From the NCBI GenBank assembly GCA_000151295.1, contig GG745331.1, positions 181,365-245,364 of the forward strand: a DNA stretch of 64,000 nucleotides, read 5' to 3'. Positions 1 to 11,545 of the stretch are shown here, in pieces (positions within the stretch are counted from its first letter, which is position 1; each line of letters opens with the position of its first letter). The notes under the pieces are model-generated. The model saw only the letters and a program-made list of their open reading frames with translations, had not been told where the DNA came from and ran no database searches. A program made the position numbers and the translations under genes. Origin of the DNA: Allomyces macrogynus ATCC 38327 (taxonomy: Eukaryota; Blastocladiomycota; Blastocladiomycetes; Blastocladiales; Blastocladiaceae).

Positions 1-1274
1 CCGCCGGCGCCGCCCGCGCCGCCCGTCGGGCCCGATCACGTTCGTCGTTGAGTGCGACGGCGGCGACGACGCCCCCGATGATTTCCCCCCGCGGTGCCAG
101 TGCGGCGCCGCACGATAAAAAAGAAGAAAAAGCTTTTTGGATTTTTTTAAAAAGGGGGGGGGGGGGGGCTGGGCATAGTTGCGCGTTATGATTCCCGGTT
201 TTGTTGATTATTTCTGGCCGGATCGTTGGGTGTGGAAGTTGCTATCCACGTCATTGGCTCAGAGAGCGGGCAGAAGGGAGGACCAGTGTCAGCCAGGAGC
301 CCGCGAAAAAAAGGTCAGGTGGAGAAGGAAGAGATCCAAGTAGATCCTCGACTGCAAGTAAATATTGGCTTCTCGCGAAAAGACGGGTGGTGTTGGAGAT
401 GTGCAGTCGCGTGGTGGAGTGATGGCAACTCTGGCAACTTCTTCAAAAGCGGCAGACCAGTTCCTTTGACGTCTGCCTACTCCCTCGCTCCCATATTTAT
501 TCACTCGTCCACCACTTCTCACAATAGCCTGCACGACACTTGACCGCAGGCTCGCCAAATCTCGCCATCTCGTCGCCACGCCCGCCGACGTTCAAATACT
601 CTGCTGGCTGTCAGTCAAGGCTGGAACTGACCATGAACAGGTATAAATACCACCACCAGGTCTCCGTTGGCCCTGCCACAGCGTTCTGATATGGAGATTG
701 ATTTGATTGTGATCCCAAAAACAACTTCCTGCCCGTGGTCGCCCGAGCCGGTCGCCTTCCGTCCAAGACACGGCAGCTTTGCGCACGACCGCGTATGCCT
801 CGGTCGCTCGCACGGCCGGCAAGAGGACCGGCGTTAAGCCCGGCAGTATTTCGGTGTCGCGTTCCCGCCAAAGTCTGGTTCCAGACCATCGAGGACGCGC
901 TGACCGCATCGAACCACATCCGCCTGTTCCACCTCAAACCAGTGGCATGGGCCGACACGATTCCTGGTATCGGCGTCGATTTGGCCAAGCGGTGGGACAA
1001 GGAGCTTCGTTGGGTGCTGTTGGCGGCGATGGGGCGAATTTGGGTCGAGTCGTCTTCGACGTCGTTCACCACGGCGACTGGTCCCTTTTCCTTCATCAAA
1101 CGCACTTGGGCGTAACTTGAGGACGAGGAGCGTCGTGTGTCCTTTCGTTTCCGCGTGGAAATGAAGCGTTGCGTTGGTTTGCCAGTTGATACAGGAATGT
1201 ATTTTTTTCTCCAATGTAAAAGCACAAACGCGAACCAAAATAATCGCCAATATCACACCCGCGTACAACCCATC
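1..1274. other. Gene-poor left flank
   Basis: No gene could be supported here. There is an A/T run followed by a poly-G tract near 120-170. Frames open on both strands at about 611-1225, but they show no family signature, no splice pattern and no domain I recognise. The stretch probably includes the 3' untranslated region and downstream sequence of the minus-strand gene that ends at 1275. Confidence 0.5.
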
Positions 1275-4207
1275 TCAGAAGGTGGTCGTCGACAACAACT
1301 CCTTCTCGCGCTTCAGGTACCGGAACGCGGCCATATTGCGCCCAATCACATCCCGCTGCCGCTCGAGCGCCTTGTGCACGTGCGCCTGCAAGTTCACGAG
1401 CGACGGGCGCAACGCGCGCGACGCCGTGATTTGGTGATGGTGCACCTTGAGCAAGAAAAACAGGACTCGGCACGTCACGGCCAAGTTCCACTCGCGCTCG
1501 GCCCAATGATTCGCGAGTTCGAGCAGCAGCGGGATCCATGAGAACGGAATCACGAGCAGTGCCGCCTCGAGATCGGCCGACCGAATCTTCTCGATCGTGC
1601 TAAGCACATAGGTTTCCGGGTCCGGCATGTTCATGGCCTGCAGGATAATGTTGGGCGTAAAGGGCTCGCCCGAGAGCTTGTGTTCGGCGATCCGCTCGCG
1701 CTCGTCCTTGGCGAGTTCGAGCGCCTCGAGAATGCGTTCACCGGCTTTGAGCGACTCGGCGGTCGCCTGCGCGACGTCGTCGGCGCCATCGGCCGCGTCA
1801 TTCGCGGCCTCAAGCAACGTTTCGTCGGCGGCCTCGTCCATTTCGCGCTCGCGCTCCTCGACGAGGAACAGCTGCTCGTCGGTCTTTTCCCAGACGCGCA
1901 GCGACCGGTCGTGCGAGCCCGACAGGATAAACGACCCGTGCTTGGCGACGGCAAGTGCCCAGACTTCCGACAAGTGGCCCTGCAGCGTCGTGATATTTTC
2001 AAACTTGTCCATGTCCCAGTACTTGATCGACCGGTCCTTAGAGCACGAGAACACATAGTGCGTGCCCCAGACAAACTTGACGGCCATGATTGAGTCCGAG
2101 TGCGCAAACAATGACCGGTGGCAGTCGCCGAAATCGAGGCCCCAGACCTTCAAGTTCTTGTCGGCCGACCCTGTCACGATCAGCGTGTTGTCCGACGAAA
2201 TGTCCATGCACAGCACCGGCAGCTTGTGCCCGTAGAGCGACAGCGAAAACTTGAGCGAGTCGTAGTGGAAGACCTTGACCGTCGCGTCGAGCAGCGAGAC
2301 GGCGAGCAATTGCTGGTTGGGCGAAATGACGACCGACAAGACTTCGTCGGACAGCTTGAGCGTGCGCGTGTGAATCGCCGTGAGCCGGTTCCCCTCCTCC
2401 TTGATCAGCGCAAAGTCCCAAAACTTGACCTGCTTGTCGGCCGACCCGGTCACGAACCCCGTCTTGTCCGGCGTCAGGTAGATGCTCCAGATGGCGCCTT
2501 CGTGCGCGTCGATCGTCTCGACGAGCGACGACGTGGCAATGGAAAAGATTTGCAGCTGGCCCGACTTGGTCCCGACCAAGAGCTACGAACGAAAACGAGC
2601 GGTTTAGCGGAAATAACCACGAATCCGGCCGCTGAGGACAAGGAACAACGTACATATTTGCCACCTGGTACAAACGCAACGCTCAACGAGTACCCGGACT
2701 CCATGCTCCGGATACACGTACCCGTGCGCACGTTCCAGACTTTGACCAAGTTCGTGCCCGCACTCGCCGCGAGCTCGTCGTCCTGCGACAGCGTCACGGC
2801 GCGAATATCACCACGATGACCTGGCATTTCAACCGCATGCTGCTTTTGCACGGCCTCGTCGGACACGGCAAACGTCTCGATCGAGTTGTTGGCCAGCGAC
2901 GCCATGAAATGGAACTGCGGGCCCTTCTTCCCCTTACCAACGACCGTCGGTGCACCCGGTGGCGGTGGGCACACGTCGAGCGACCGCACTTTTGCACCCG
3001 CAAGTGCGACAAACACGGCCGAGATTTCGTCGGCCGGGGTCAGAACCACGTCCTCGGCGGCAGCACCGTCAGCGGTAGCAGCAGCGCCCTTCTCGCGACG
3101 CCGCTTCCGCCGGCGCGCGAGTTTACTACTGGCCTCGTCGGGCGAGAGCACCTTGAAGACCTGCACCTGCGTGTCGACGCAGGCCGCGACGAGGTACCGG
3201 TGGCATGCCGAGAACCGCAGCGAGACGGCGCGCTGGGACGACACTTTTTTCAAGTCGCCGTGGAACGTGATCGCGCGCGTCGGTTCGTCGAGCATAGCCA
3301 CGTCGCCATCGGCGGATGAGGATGGTGGTTGCGCGTCGGTCGTCACCGTCGTGGTGGTGGAGAGAATCTGGTCGAGGTGCACGGCATTCACCTTATGCAC
3401 CTTGATTTCCTCGCCGGCCGAGACGAGCGTGAGCATTTCTGGCGGGTCCTGCCACATGTGGGTCACGGCCATGGCCCACACTTCGCTGCGGTGCGTGACG
3501 ACCGTTTCGACACACGCGTTCGTGGCCAAGTCCCACGCCTTGACGGTCGTGTCCTTGGACGCTGAGAGCAAGTGTGCCGGCGGCAAGTCGGCCAGGTGCC
3601 GGTGCAATTGCCGGTCGTGTTTCCGGTCGACGTCGAGCGACTCGGCGCGCTGCTGCAGGGCCGCGCCCGACGGCACAAACACAAGCGACGTGATCTGGTC
3701 CTTGTGGCCCTTCAACCGCGCCTTGCCGGCCTCGCCGACAATATCCCACAGCACGATTTCCGTGTCAGCCGACCCGGACGCGAGCGTCGTGCCCGCCGGA
3801 TCAAACGCGAGTGCGGTCACGGCGCCCTTGTGGCCGCGGAAAATGACTTGCGGCGTCGTCGAGGACCGCATCGTCCAGACGCGAATGCTGCCGTCGTTGT
3901 ACCTAGATTCGAGAATGCAATCATCAGCGCTCGCGTCGTCGTGGATGGCAGGGGTGCGCGGTTGGCCGTACCCGACGGCAAAGTGGTTGCCCTGCCTCGT
4001 GCGTGCAATGCACGTCACCTCGGCCTTGTTCTCGTCGTCGCGCCATGTCGTGACGGGTTCGGCCTTTTTGCAGTCCCAGACGATCACGTCTTGCAGTGCC
4101 GGCGCGATGGCGAGCCGGCCCGTCACGTCGGCGACGAGGTTGGCGCCGGTCGACGCGACGACGCCGAACGTGCGCCCGGGCACGTAGCGCAAGTACGCCT
4201 TGACCAT
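1275..4207 (-). CDS. UTP12: U3 snoRNP subunit UTP12/DIP2 (WDR3), WD40 protein
   Basis: WD-repeat subunit of the UTP-B module of the small-subunit processome, needed for 18S pre-rRNA processing in the nucleolus. Exons on the minus strand: 4207-3972, 3902-2654, 2582-1275, giving 930 aa, close to yeast Dip2 (943). Introns are 3903-3971 (69 bp, in frame and without a stop, so easily missed) and 2583-2653 (71 bp). WD40 blades fill most of the protein, with GSADTEIVLWD, SASKDTTVKAWD, GSADKNLKVW, CSKDRSIKYWD and GSHDRSLRVW clearly visible. A basic insert (LARRRKRRREKG) lies mid-protein, and the last ~140 residues match the helical Utp12 domain (SLVNLQAHVHKALERQRDV). The ATG at 4207 starts the conserved MVKAYLRYVPG. 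Both splice joins restore WD40 text (VGYNDGSIRVW and GGKYLLVGTKSG). Confidence 0.95.
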
Positions 4208-4686
4208 GGTTCAATTTAATCGGGTGCTGTTGCTGTTGTTGCGCGAGGGGTTGCCGGAAACGGTCCAAGAAACGGGCTGATGGCTGGATATAACAGGTTC
4301 CGATGCGTGTGCTCGTGGTGATGCTGCGGGTGTGCTGGCTGCGTCGCGATCGGTGCGGCCTGTCGAGGTCGTGGTTGCCAGCGATGGAGGTGTGATCAGC
4401 GCGAGCGGTGCGCAAAGAGCGCGGTGGTCACTTACAGTCAGCTGATGTGTTGCTGGGTACTTCACGTCTCTCGCTCGCAATCTGCAGTTGCCGCCTGCTG
4501 CACTCGGCCATCTCCCCCTTAGCGCGCTCCGAAAACTTGCTGCAGTCGCTGTTTTGAAAGCCGAAGAAGTGTTTGATGCAGTCAGGAACGAACACCACAA
4601 GTGCGGGCCCAAGCAGCACGCCGCCAGCAGCACGACCAACCGCTGCAATGGCCGGCCGACCACCCGCCATGAACAAACGTTCGTCC
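4208..4686. promoter_or_regulatory. Shared upstream region of UTP12 and SSNA1
   Basis: 479 bp between the divergent start codons of UTP12 (minus) and SSNA1 (plus). No clear TATA box was seen. An upstream in-frame ATG exists for SSNA1 (the MNKRSS leader starting about 4669), but homology begins at 4687. The region must hold both promoters. Confidence 0.55.
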
Positions 4687-5165
4687 ATGACCGCGCAAGC
4701 CGCGGCCCTGCAAGCGTTCAACATGGAGCTCGTCAAAAGTGCCGGCTCGCCCGTCGTCTCTCTCCTCAACCACGCCGCACAACACCTATCTGACGGTGCA
4801 GTCTCAGGATAGCCGTCGAACAGCTGCGCACGACGCTCGCGAGTATCACGGCCACGATACAAACCGAGCAGCAATTGCGCGACCAAACGCAGGCCGAAAT
4901 GGACCGACTGAGCCGCGACTTGCAGCAGCGCGACGCGACCTTAGCGACGTTGCGGACGCACCACGACGAGATTGCGGGCGCGTTGAGCAAGGCTGAGGAG
5001 GCGTACGCACAGGTACTTTGGGTCAGCGGTCCCGTTATTTTGGAGGGTGGAGAGCTCACGCACCCGGGTGGTTTGATGACGCAGATTGTCGAGAGTTCGC
5101 AGGCGTTGCTGACGTCGGTCAAGCGTGACGCTGAGCACATTGCCGCGGGGCAGCGGCGTACGTGA
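4687..5165 (+). CDS. SSNA1: SSNA1/NA14/DIP13-type microtubule and basal-body coiled-coil protein
   Basis: Small coiled-coil protein that binds microtubules at basal bodies, axonemes and the midbody. Exons 4687-4738, 4813-5012 and 5085-5165 give 110 aa; human SSNA1 has 119. The start MTAQAAALQAFNMELVK parallels the human N-terminus from memory, the next segment reads TVEQLRTTLASI, and the end AEEAYAQIVESSQALLTSVK matches the C-terminal ESSQTLLSVLKRE signature. Intron 1 (4739-4812) has donor GTGCCG. Intron 2 (5013-5084) has donor GTACTT. The whole chain is predicted helical. A flagellar gene of this kind argues for a zoospore-forming fungus. It lies head-to-head with UTP12. An ATG 18 bp upstream is a possible alternative start. 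Confidence 0.88.
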
Positions 5166-6747
5166 ACGTTGTGCTCTGCCCCCGCGTGGTCGTTCATGTG
5201 TTCTGACGCGCGGACCGTTTCGAATAGATGCGAGGAGAATCCCGCGGTAATATTGTGCAAATGAAGTCGGTTTTGTTTGACCGTCACCTGAACCCGTTGA
5301 GTGCACGTTCAAGTAAAAAGAAGACAAGTCGCGTGTTACGCGCAGCGCGACCGTGAGCGCACCATGGTGGTCGGGTCCCTTCCACTGGCACCCGTCCCGT
5401 TCTTGGCCGACATGCGGGCACGCGACCCAGAGGACGACGAGGAGAGCGACGGGCGTATTGGCAACGAAGAGGTACCGCGAGCGGCACTTGGAGACGGCCA
5501 GGAACCTATGGGGACGACGACCTGCGTCATTTGGCAGGCCACAGGGTGCGGACGGCAGGGTGGAGAGGTCGCACCAGCTCAAGTCAAGTTGAATCGTGTG
5601 AAAGATCATGGGCGATCCGGCCACGGGGAAAGACAGACCTGGTCGTATCGGTGGAGATGCAAACGTTCATGTCTCGCCCTCGCACAAACTCCAGCTCACG
5701 ATGATGAAAAACGCAACTGGACGGATTTGTCGGCGTTGATCCAGTCTGAGTCCATGGGAAGAGCTGGTCCCACCACGCGCGAATACCATCGTCGCCCTTT
5801 TTCGGGTCCCGAGCAAAGACCGCAGCGTCGGGACCGTGGAGCAAGGCCGTCGCGGGCCTTGGTGCGCGTTGCACCGGGTTGAGGAAGAGCAGCGTGCCCG
5901 TGACAGCCGGGTGCGCCGTCAGATCCGCGAGCAGGTCGCTGGAGTCAGTTGCGGCGGCCATTTGCGTCAAGTCGGTGTCGCGTTGCGCTCGTTGCAGCGG
6001 CAGATGCAGGTCGACCGCAGAAAGTGGAGCGAAAGAAGCGATCGCATCGCCGCGCCTTGGTGCGGTTCGGTTCTGGTCGCGGCCACCCCAAGCCAGCCCG
6101 CCCCGCCCTGGGGCCCCCCTGTCACGAGGAGGCGCTGCCATTCGAAGGGGCAAGTCGAACCGCATCTCGTGATGCTGTGCCCCCTCCCCCCCCCCCCCAG
6201 GACAACTTGAGTCGCGTCGGGTCGCACCCGTCTGTGAACCACCACCACGAGGCCACTCCACCACCACACGCCGCTTTGGCTGCCTTGACCTGCACCTGCC
6301 TTGGCCAATCCGCCTCTCTTCCTGCTGACAACCTGCGATCTAAGGTTTCCACCATCTCCTCACCCTTCCTATTGCCCGCCAAGCAGTTGTGCGCACGCTC
6401 GCCACCCGACTGCCGCAGTATCCGCGCTGCTCCCAGTCAATCTCGCGCGCAAATCCGTCGCCAACGCGCCCTCTCCCGCACCACCACCACCACCGACTTT
6501 GCCACCTTTTCCGCACTCAACGGGTCCCATTTCGACAACAACGCACGACCAGCACCAACCCGTTGCGCCCGCGTGCTTGATTGTTGCTCACGAGCCCGCA
6601 CCCATTCCTCGAACCCTGCACGACGTTTGCCAACTCGCCGGCCTGCCCAACCAGTTGCTCTCCTGTGCTTCAAGCACCGACGCCAACCGCATCTGATCCG
6701 GCGGATCCCGCTCCGCAAGCCTGCACCCGCGCATTTCCAACGACACC
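5166..6747. other. Intergenic region with one possible minus-strand gene; ERG3 upstream region
   Basis: From 5166 to 5583 no gene can be supported. The short minus frame at 5584-5961 is listed separately. From about 6190 onward the plus strand becomes pyrimidine-rich and CCACC-rich, as expected of the promoter and 5' leader of ERG3 at 6748. A poly-C run lies at 6187-6200. Confidence 0.4.
5584..5961 (-). CDS. Possible small protein of unknown function
   Basis: A 125-codon minus-strand frame opening with MAAATDSSDLLADL and containing HPAVTGTLLFLNPVQ and AWWDQLFPWTQTG. Residue composition looks more protein-like than the other frames here, which are arginine-rich shadows. No family is recognised. 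The 3' end may be wrong, because a splice near 5610-5640 could join it to another minus frame (LSWCDLSTLPSAPCG). It may equally be non-coding. Confidence 0.25.
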   Translation of the reverse strand: MAAATDSSDLLADLTAHPAVTGTLLFLNPVQRAPRPATALLHGPDAAVFARDPKKGDDGIRAWWDQLFPWTQTGSTPTNPSSCVFHHRELEFVRGRDMNVCISTDTTRSVFPRGRIAHDLSHDST

Positions 6748-7885
6748 ATGGACATTGTCCTTGACTACGCAGATCACTACGCGCTCGACACTGTGTATTC
6801 GCACATTGCGAGCGCGTTTACCGCGACGCCGTGGCACGACATCGTGGACGCCCACTTACTCGTGCGCGACTCGCTCGTACGGCAAGGATGGACGCTGTTC
6901 TGGCTCAATGCCATTGGCGCCATCATTCTCTACCTGCTGCTCGCAACAGTCTCCTTCTACACCATCTACGACCACGACCAAATGAAGCACCCGAAATTCC
7001 TGCCCAACCAAATCGCGCGCGAAATCAAGCTCAGCGTGATTGCGCTGCCGCTCATGTCGGCGCTCATGCTGCCCTTGTTCCTCTGGGAAGTGCGAGGGTA
7101 CTCGAAGCTTTACGACAATGTCGACGAGTATGGGTGGGGGTACTTGATCGCGACAGTGCCGCTCTACCTGTTCTTCACGGACATGTGCATCTACTGGTGC
7201 GTTTGCATTGGATGGCGATGTTATCGCGATGGATTGATCGCACGACGCGAACGCGACTGATCATTTGCATCGCTATTGCCAGGATCCACCGGTGGGAGCA
7301 CCACCCGGCCGTCTACGCCTACGTGCACAAGCCGCACCACCTGTGGAAGGTGCCGACGCCGTTTGCCGCGTATGCGTTCCACCCGGTTGTACGTGACCCC
7401 CCCTCCGTTTTAACGCGCGCGCCCCGTCCATGCGCTCACGCTCTCTCCCTCTCTCTCCCTGCGCTTATAGGACGGATTCCTGCAAGCGCTGCCGTACCAC
7501 ATGTTCCCCTTCATCTTCCCGCTGCACAAGTACCTCTACCTCGGCCTGTTCCTGTTTGTCATGATCTGGACCGTCTTCATCCACGACGGCGCCTACTTTG
7601 TGTCCGGCACGTTCATCAACGGCGCGGCCCACCATACCGTACACCATCTCGAGTTCAACTACAACTACGGCCAGTACTTTACGCTGTGGTTCGTACTCCT
7701 CCTCCACCCCTTTTCCGGAACACGTACAAGAACCTTACCCCCAGCTCGCTCCGTGCAGGGACATTCTCGGCGGCTCGCACAAGACGCCAACGCTCGAGAA
7801 CACGATGCCGCAAAAGGGCAAGTTGACGCAGAACATGGCGTCCACGTCCGACGTGCAAAAGTCGGGCAAGAAGAAGCGCGACTGA
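6748..7885 (+). CDS. ERG3: Delta(7)-sterol C5(6)-desaturase (ERG3/SC5D)
   Basis: ER membrane di-iron oxidase that introduces the C5-C6 double bond late in sterol biosynthesis. Exons 6748-7196, 7283-7388, 7471-7688 and 7759-7885 give 299 aa, the same length as human SC5D. The three histidine boxes are HRWEHH (residues 152-157), HKPHH (165-169) and HHTVHH (239-244). Conserved blocks around them include [26 protein letters not shown] and [12 protein letters not shown]. Hydrophobic segments near residues 50-70, 95-115 and 125-145 fit the multi-pass topology. Donors are GTGCGT, GTACGT and GTTCGT, and introns are 70-86 bp. Each junction restores a conserved motif (YW/IHR, HPV/DGF, LW/DIL). The lysine-rich C-terminus KSGKKKRD resembles an ER-retrieval tail. 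Confidence 0.95.
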
Positions 7886-8854
7886 GCGGCGTCCGCGACG
7901 GTTTTTCCGCGGAATCTTTATGCGACGCGACGCGTTTGCTTGCGCGCGCCCGACGCCGTCACCGACGCATGCGACGCGGCGGCACACCACTTGCCGCGCC
8001 TTACGCTCGGGGGGACCGAGGCGGATCGCGTGGCGCGCGCACGGCGCGCGCGAATCATTTCAGTGCCCTCCTTGATCAATATACTTTTGCCGGTTTTGGT
8101 TTGTGCGTGCGCGCGGGGTGCCGGAGATTTGGCCAGTAGGGGGGCGACGTGCCAGGGCGTTGGTGGGGGACGGTGTGTGGTTGGCGGCATTCAAGGGGAG
8201 GGTTGGTGGAGTGGAGGAGAGAAGGGATGTGGAGTGCCAGGGCCGGGGATTTGGCCTGTGTGCCGAGGTCGTCGTTGTCCACCAAGGAGAAACCCAACGC
8301 GAGAGAGCATTCCACGCGCCGACGTGGCCGCTTTCTAAATCGATGCGCGCGCGCGCGCATAAGGATCCGCGCTGTTGTTGTGCGGGAATGCTTCTCGCGC
8401 GGACGTTGTCGCGGTCACAAATCGCGATGAAAAACTATTCTCCCGACTCGCAGTTGCGAACTGCGACGACGGTGCGCATTCGCGGGTCGCAACAGCTGGG
8501 CATGAACGAATCGCGAGACGTGCTGCGATGACCATCTCTCTCTCGCGGCCCGGAGTGCAAAGGACAGCGTACGCGAACAGATCGGCAACCGGTCCTCGAC
8601 GACCAATATAATCTCCCTGAACGCGACACGAGGAGGATAAGAATGGGTAAAAGAAATCATTGGGAACCTCCACTGCCGGCTCGCCAGTGCACGACCGACT
8701 GCATGCTGGTGCACCGAGCGTCCCGACGAAACCAATCGAGCGGCATACCGAGTCCACCAGCATACGCTCCCGCTGCTGGACCCGGTTGACCAGCACCTTG
8801 TCCTGCCCCCGGACCCGGTCCACCCGCGCGCCGGTCCGCCGACGGCAAGTCTGC
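7886..8854. other. Convergent 3' region between ERG3 and VMA16
   Basis: About 970 bp between two genes that end towards each other. It holds a short GC dinucleotide run at 8344-8358 and no supportable gene. Frames running through it on the minus strand are extensions past the last VMA16 splice donor. Confidence 0.5.
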
Positions 8855-9681
8855 TTATGCGCCAAACTCGGCGGCCTTGCCCGTCTACACACCCACCCGA
8901 ACACGTCGCGTCAGCACACCGATCCCGCAGCCCAACCGAAAAACGTCGTACCTGCAACAGCGCGACAATCAACCCAAACATGCCAATAACCGACCCGAAA
9001 ATGCCAATCACGAGCACCTTCACAAACAGTGCCGCGTCGTGCGCGTCGGCAAGCGCCGTTGACGAGCCCGTCAGCCCCACCGTGAGCCCGCAGGCAATGT
9101 TGCACAGGCCGACGGTCAGCCCGGACCAGAAGAGCGAGTAGCCCGTGTAGTAGTGCGAGGCCGTAAACGTGAGCGGCGAGACGTTGCCAAGCTTGGCGGA
9201 GAAAACGATCGCAACAATAATGCCGTAAATGGCCACGGCTTCGCAGAAAATGATGCTGGATGGTGGGGAGGGGATGGTCAGGGGTTCGGTTCGTGCGTGG
9301 AGGGGTGGAGAGAGAGAAGTGGCGGACGGACCTGACCAAGTTCTTGGTCGTGATCCGCGGCACGCGCACGCCGGCACCGAGAATGCTCACGCCGACAGCA
9401 AAGATACCCCTAGATCGCGTCCACCGTCAATGTCGACCCTTGTCACGGAACGAACGAGCTCACGAGACGCACCACGCGGCACCGACAACCGACAGGCCAA
9501 TCGCCAGCCCAATACCAATTGACGCCCACATGTAGGGCGAAATGGCGAGCAAGTAGTAGCCGACATTGAAGGCCTCGCCGTAACCCGTGAAGAGCAGGTA
9601 CAGGGCAATGACCGTGACGACGGCCGACGTGTAGGAGAGGAGCGCGGCCGGGTTGGTCGCGAGTGACTTGTAGTACTGCAT
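8855..9681 (-). CDS. VMA16: V-type H+-ATPase proteolipid subunit c'' (VMA16)
   Basis: Proton-carrying c'' subunit of the V0 rotor in vacuolar and endomembrane ATPases. Minus-strand exons 9681-9473, 9409-9332, 9255-8952 and 8884-8855 give 206 aa (yeast Vma16 has 213). The start [11 protein letters not shown] is followed by hydrophobic helices: [70 protein letters not shown] and [20 protein letters not shown]. The essential proton-binding glutamate is E101 in [12 protein letters not shown]. The last exon is only 30 bp and encodes TGKAAEFGA plus stop. Without it the frame runs on into arginine-rich text. Introns are 63, 76 and 67 bp, with donors GTGCGT, GTCCGT and GTACGA. Confidence 0.95.
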
Positions 9682-10313
9682 GATGGTGGCCTTGCCGATG
9701 CTTGTTGTTGGAGTATGGTTGGCTACGAGCAATTCGGGGTCAAGCGAGTCCCCTGCGCTGTGCGTTGAGGTCGTGCGGCCGTGTGCCGTGGGATGCGGTC
9801 CAATCAGCCGCCGTTAACAGTTGCTTGACAGGTGAGGAATGTCGGGGACGTCGAGCAGCACGGAATGCGACGGGTGCAGCGCGTCCAAGGCTGCCAGGGG
9901 GGCTGGTTGAATGGACCGCGTCGACTTGGACGCGGAGCGGAGATCACGGCTGCAACGTTTGCGACGCGACCGCGACCGGAGTAACGTGACCTTGGCCCCG
10001 CTTGCAGATTTACGCGTTTTTTCGACTTGGCCAAGGCGCCGACAAAACCGGCCCCAGTTTCCGCTTGCTTGCTCCCTCTCTTGCCGGCGCCCTTCATTTT
10101 CGAGTTCCGGCCATTGTTCAACCCGTCGCCACCAGCTCCTTTCCGCAGCAGCAAGTCCACGACGTTGGAACCGCTTGCACCAACGCTCCCCAAGTTGCAG
10201 CAACTGTCGCCGCCGTGCAGCACAAGCGCAGCAGCTCGAACCTGAACGGAAATATCCAGCCATCGACACGCTCTCGACCGGCTGTTCGACACCAAGACCA
10301 GCACCAGCAACCC
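9682..10313. promoter_or_regulatory. Divergent upstream region of VMA16 and the cytochrome-b5-domain gene
   Basis: 632 bp between start codons on opposite strands. The part next to VMA16 is GT/CA-rich. The part next to 10314 is GC-rich and open in several frames, but has no in-frame ATG before 10314. No TATA box was identified. Confidence 0.45.
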
Positions 10314-11170
10314 ATGATGGCCTCGCTGCTTTCCTGCTGGCTTGCGCCCAAGAAACCCGAAGATAACGACACGGACCCAGACGCCGACGTGACCGACGCA
10401 CCCGCCTCGACTGCGTCCACCGTGCCGGACGTACACGTCGACAACCCGCCCGCACCCACGTCTCCATCAACGACCGCCTCCGGAGCATCTTCGGGTGGAG
10501 TCGGCAGGCCGTCATTGTCTCCAACATCCAGTCTGTCTCGCCCGACACGCGCTGCTTCTCCGCCGAGGTTATCGCCGGCCGCGAGCGCGAGCCCACGGGT
10601 CCAGCAGTCGGCGCTACCACCACGAAACCAGAGTGCGTTTCTACCCCGTCGTGCTTGGTCACCCTATCTGCGACGACGCTGACACCATGCCTCGGTAGAC
10701 CGCACGCTCCTCTCGCCCGTATTCCCGACCCTCTCTTCCGCGCAACGCGTCTCGTCCCCCTCCTCGCCGGCACGCAAAAAGGTGGGCCTGGGACCAGGCC
10801 ATTCGCCGCTCGACTGGGCGAGACTCAAGTCGTCAGGCGCCGACTTGAAGGGCGCCGACCCGGCGACGGTGCGGCTGACCATGGAGGAAGTCGCCAAGCA
10901 CACGACCGAGGACGATGCATGGACGGTGTTGCACGGCAAGGTCTACAATTTGACGCCGTACATGAAGTACCACCCGGGTGGCGTCAAGCAGCTCATGAAG
11001 GGCGCCGGCAAGGACTCGACGCGCTTGTTCAGTACGTGCTGGACGTGATTGGCCGGGTGGAGAAAAATGCTGTGCTGACCGGCATTGTTATTCGTGTAGT
11101 GGCGATTCACGCGTGGGTCAATGCCGAGTACTTGCTCGACGCGTGCTTTATTGGATACCTTGAGCAATAG
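10314..11170 (+). CDS. Cytochrome b5 heme-binding domain protein (CYB5R4 N-terminus/Irc21-like)
   Basis: Heme-binding electron carrier domain. Exons 10314-10632, 10699-11031 and 11100-11170 give 240 aa. Residues 1-130 are a low-complexity Ser/Pro/Thr region opening with MMASLLSCWLAPKKPED. Next comes KKVGLGPGHSPLDWARL, the motif that precedes the b5 fold in CYB5R4 and fungal Irc21-type proteins. The b5 domain follows, with axial ligands H198 (in YHPGG) and H221 (in IHAWVN). Intron 10633-10698 (66 bp) removes an in-frame TGA, and intron 11032-11099 joins RLF to MAIHAWVN. No flavin or NAD domain follows, so this is a stand-alone b5 protein rather than a full reductase. The start is uncertain between two adjacent ATGs, and an upstream exon is possible. 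Confidence 0.85.
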
Positions 11171-11545
11171 ACACACAGTAGATGTTTCTTTTGTGTGCAG
11201 TCTGTGATGAGAGGCCATCAAATCGCGCTGAGCGCTTGGTTCCACTCCACCACGCTTCCCCGCATCCTCGCCGCTGCCACGCTCCTCCCACGACAGCATC
11301 GGGAGCAACCGCATTGTTGTATTTTTGAACTGAAACGCACACGGGCTGGTGAGGCCAGTGACTTGGCCAAGTTTAGCCCTTGGTTGGGTGGCGCGGGCCA
11401 GGCGTGGGTTGGCAACGTTGCTCACCAAGTCACTGCTCTAAAGTGTATCCCTTCCGGCTGCCGACCTTCGCTCTTTCTCCCTCATCCTCTTTTCGAGCAA
11501 GTTTTGCACGCGACCACAACAACCGATCCCCGACAACTACCAACC
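11171..11545. other. Upstream region of the first OMA1 copy
   Basis: 375 bp between the b5-domain gene and OMA1 on the same strand. Pyrimidine-rich from about 11470 (CTCTTTCTCCCTCATCC). No gene was seen. Confidence 0.4.

Noticed and set aside
611..1225. A 204-codon minus frame at the left edge
   Set aside because: No domain, no sensible start or neighbours, composition similar to shadows; overlapping plus frames are equally open.
9814..10773. 319-codon minus frame opposite the b5-domain gene
   Set aside because: Antisense of a low-complexity coding region; no ATG context or family signal.
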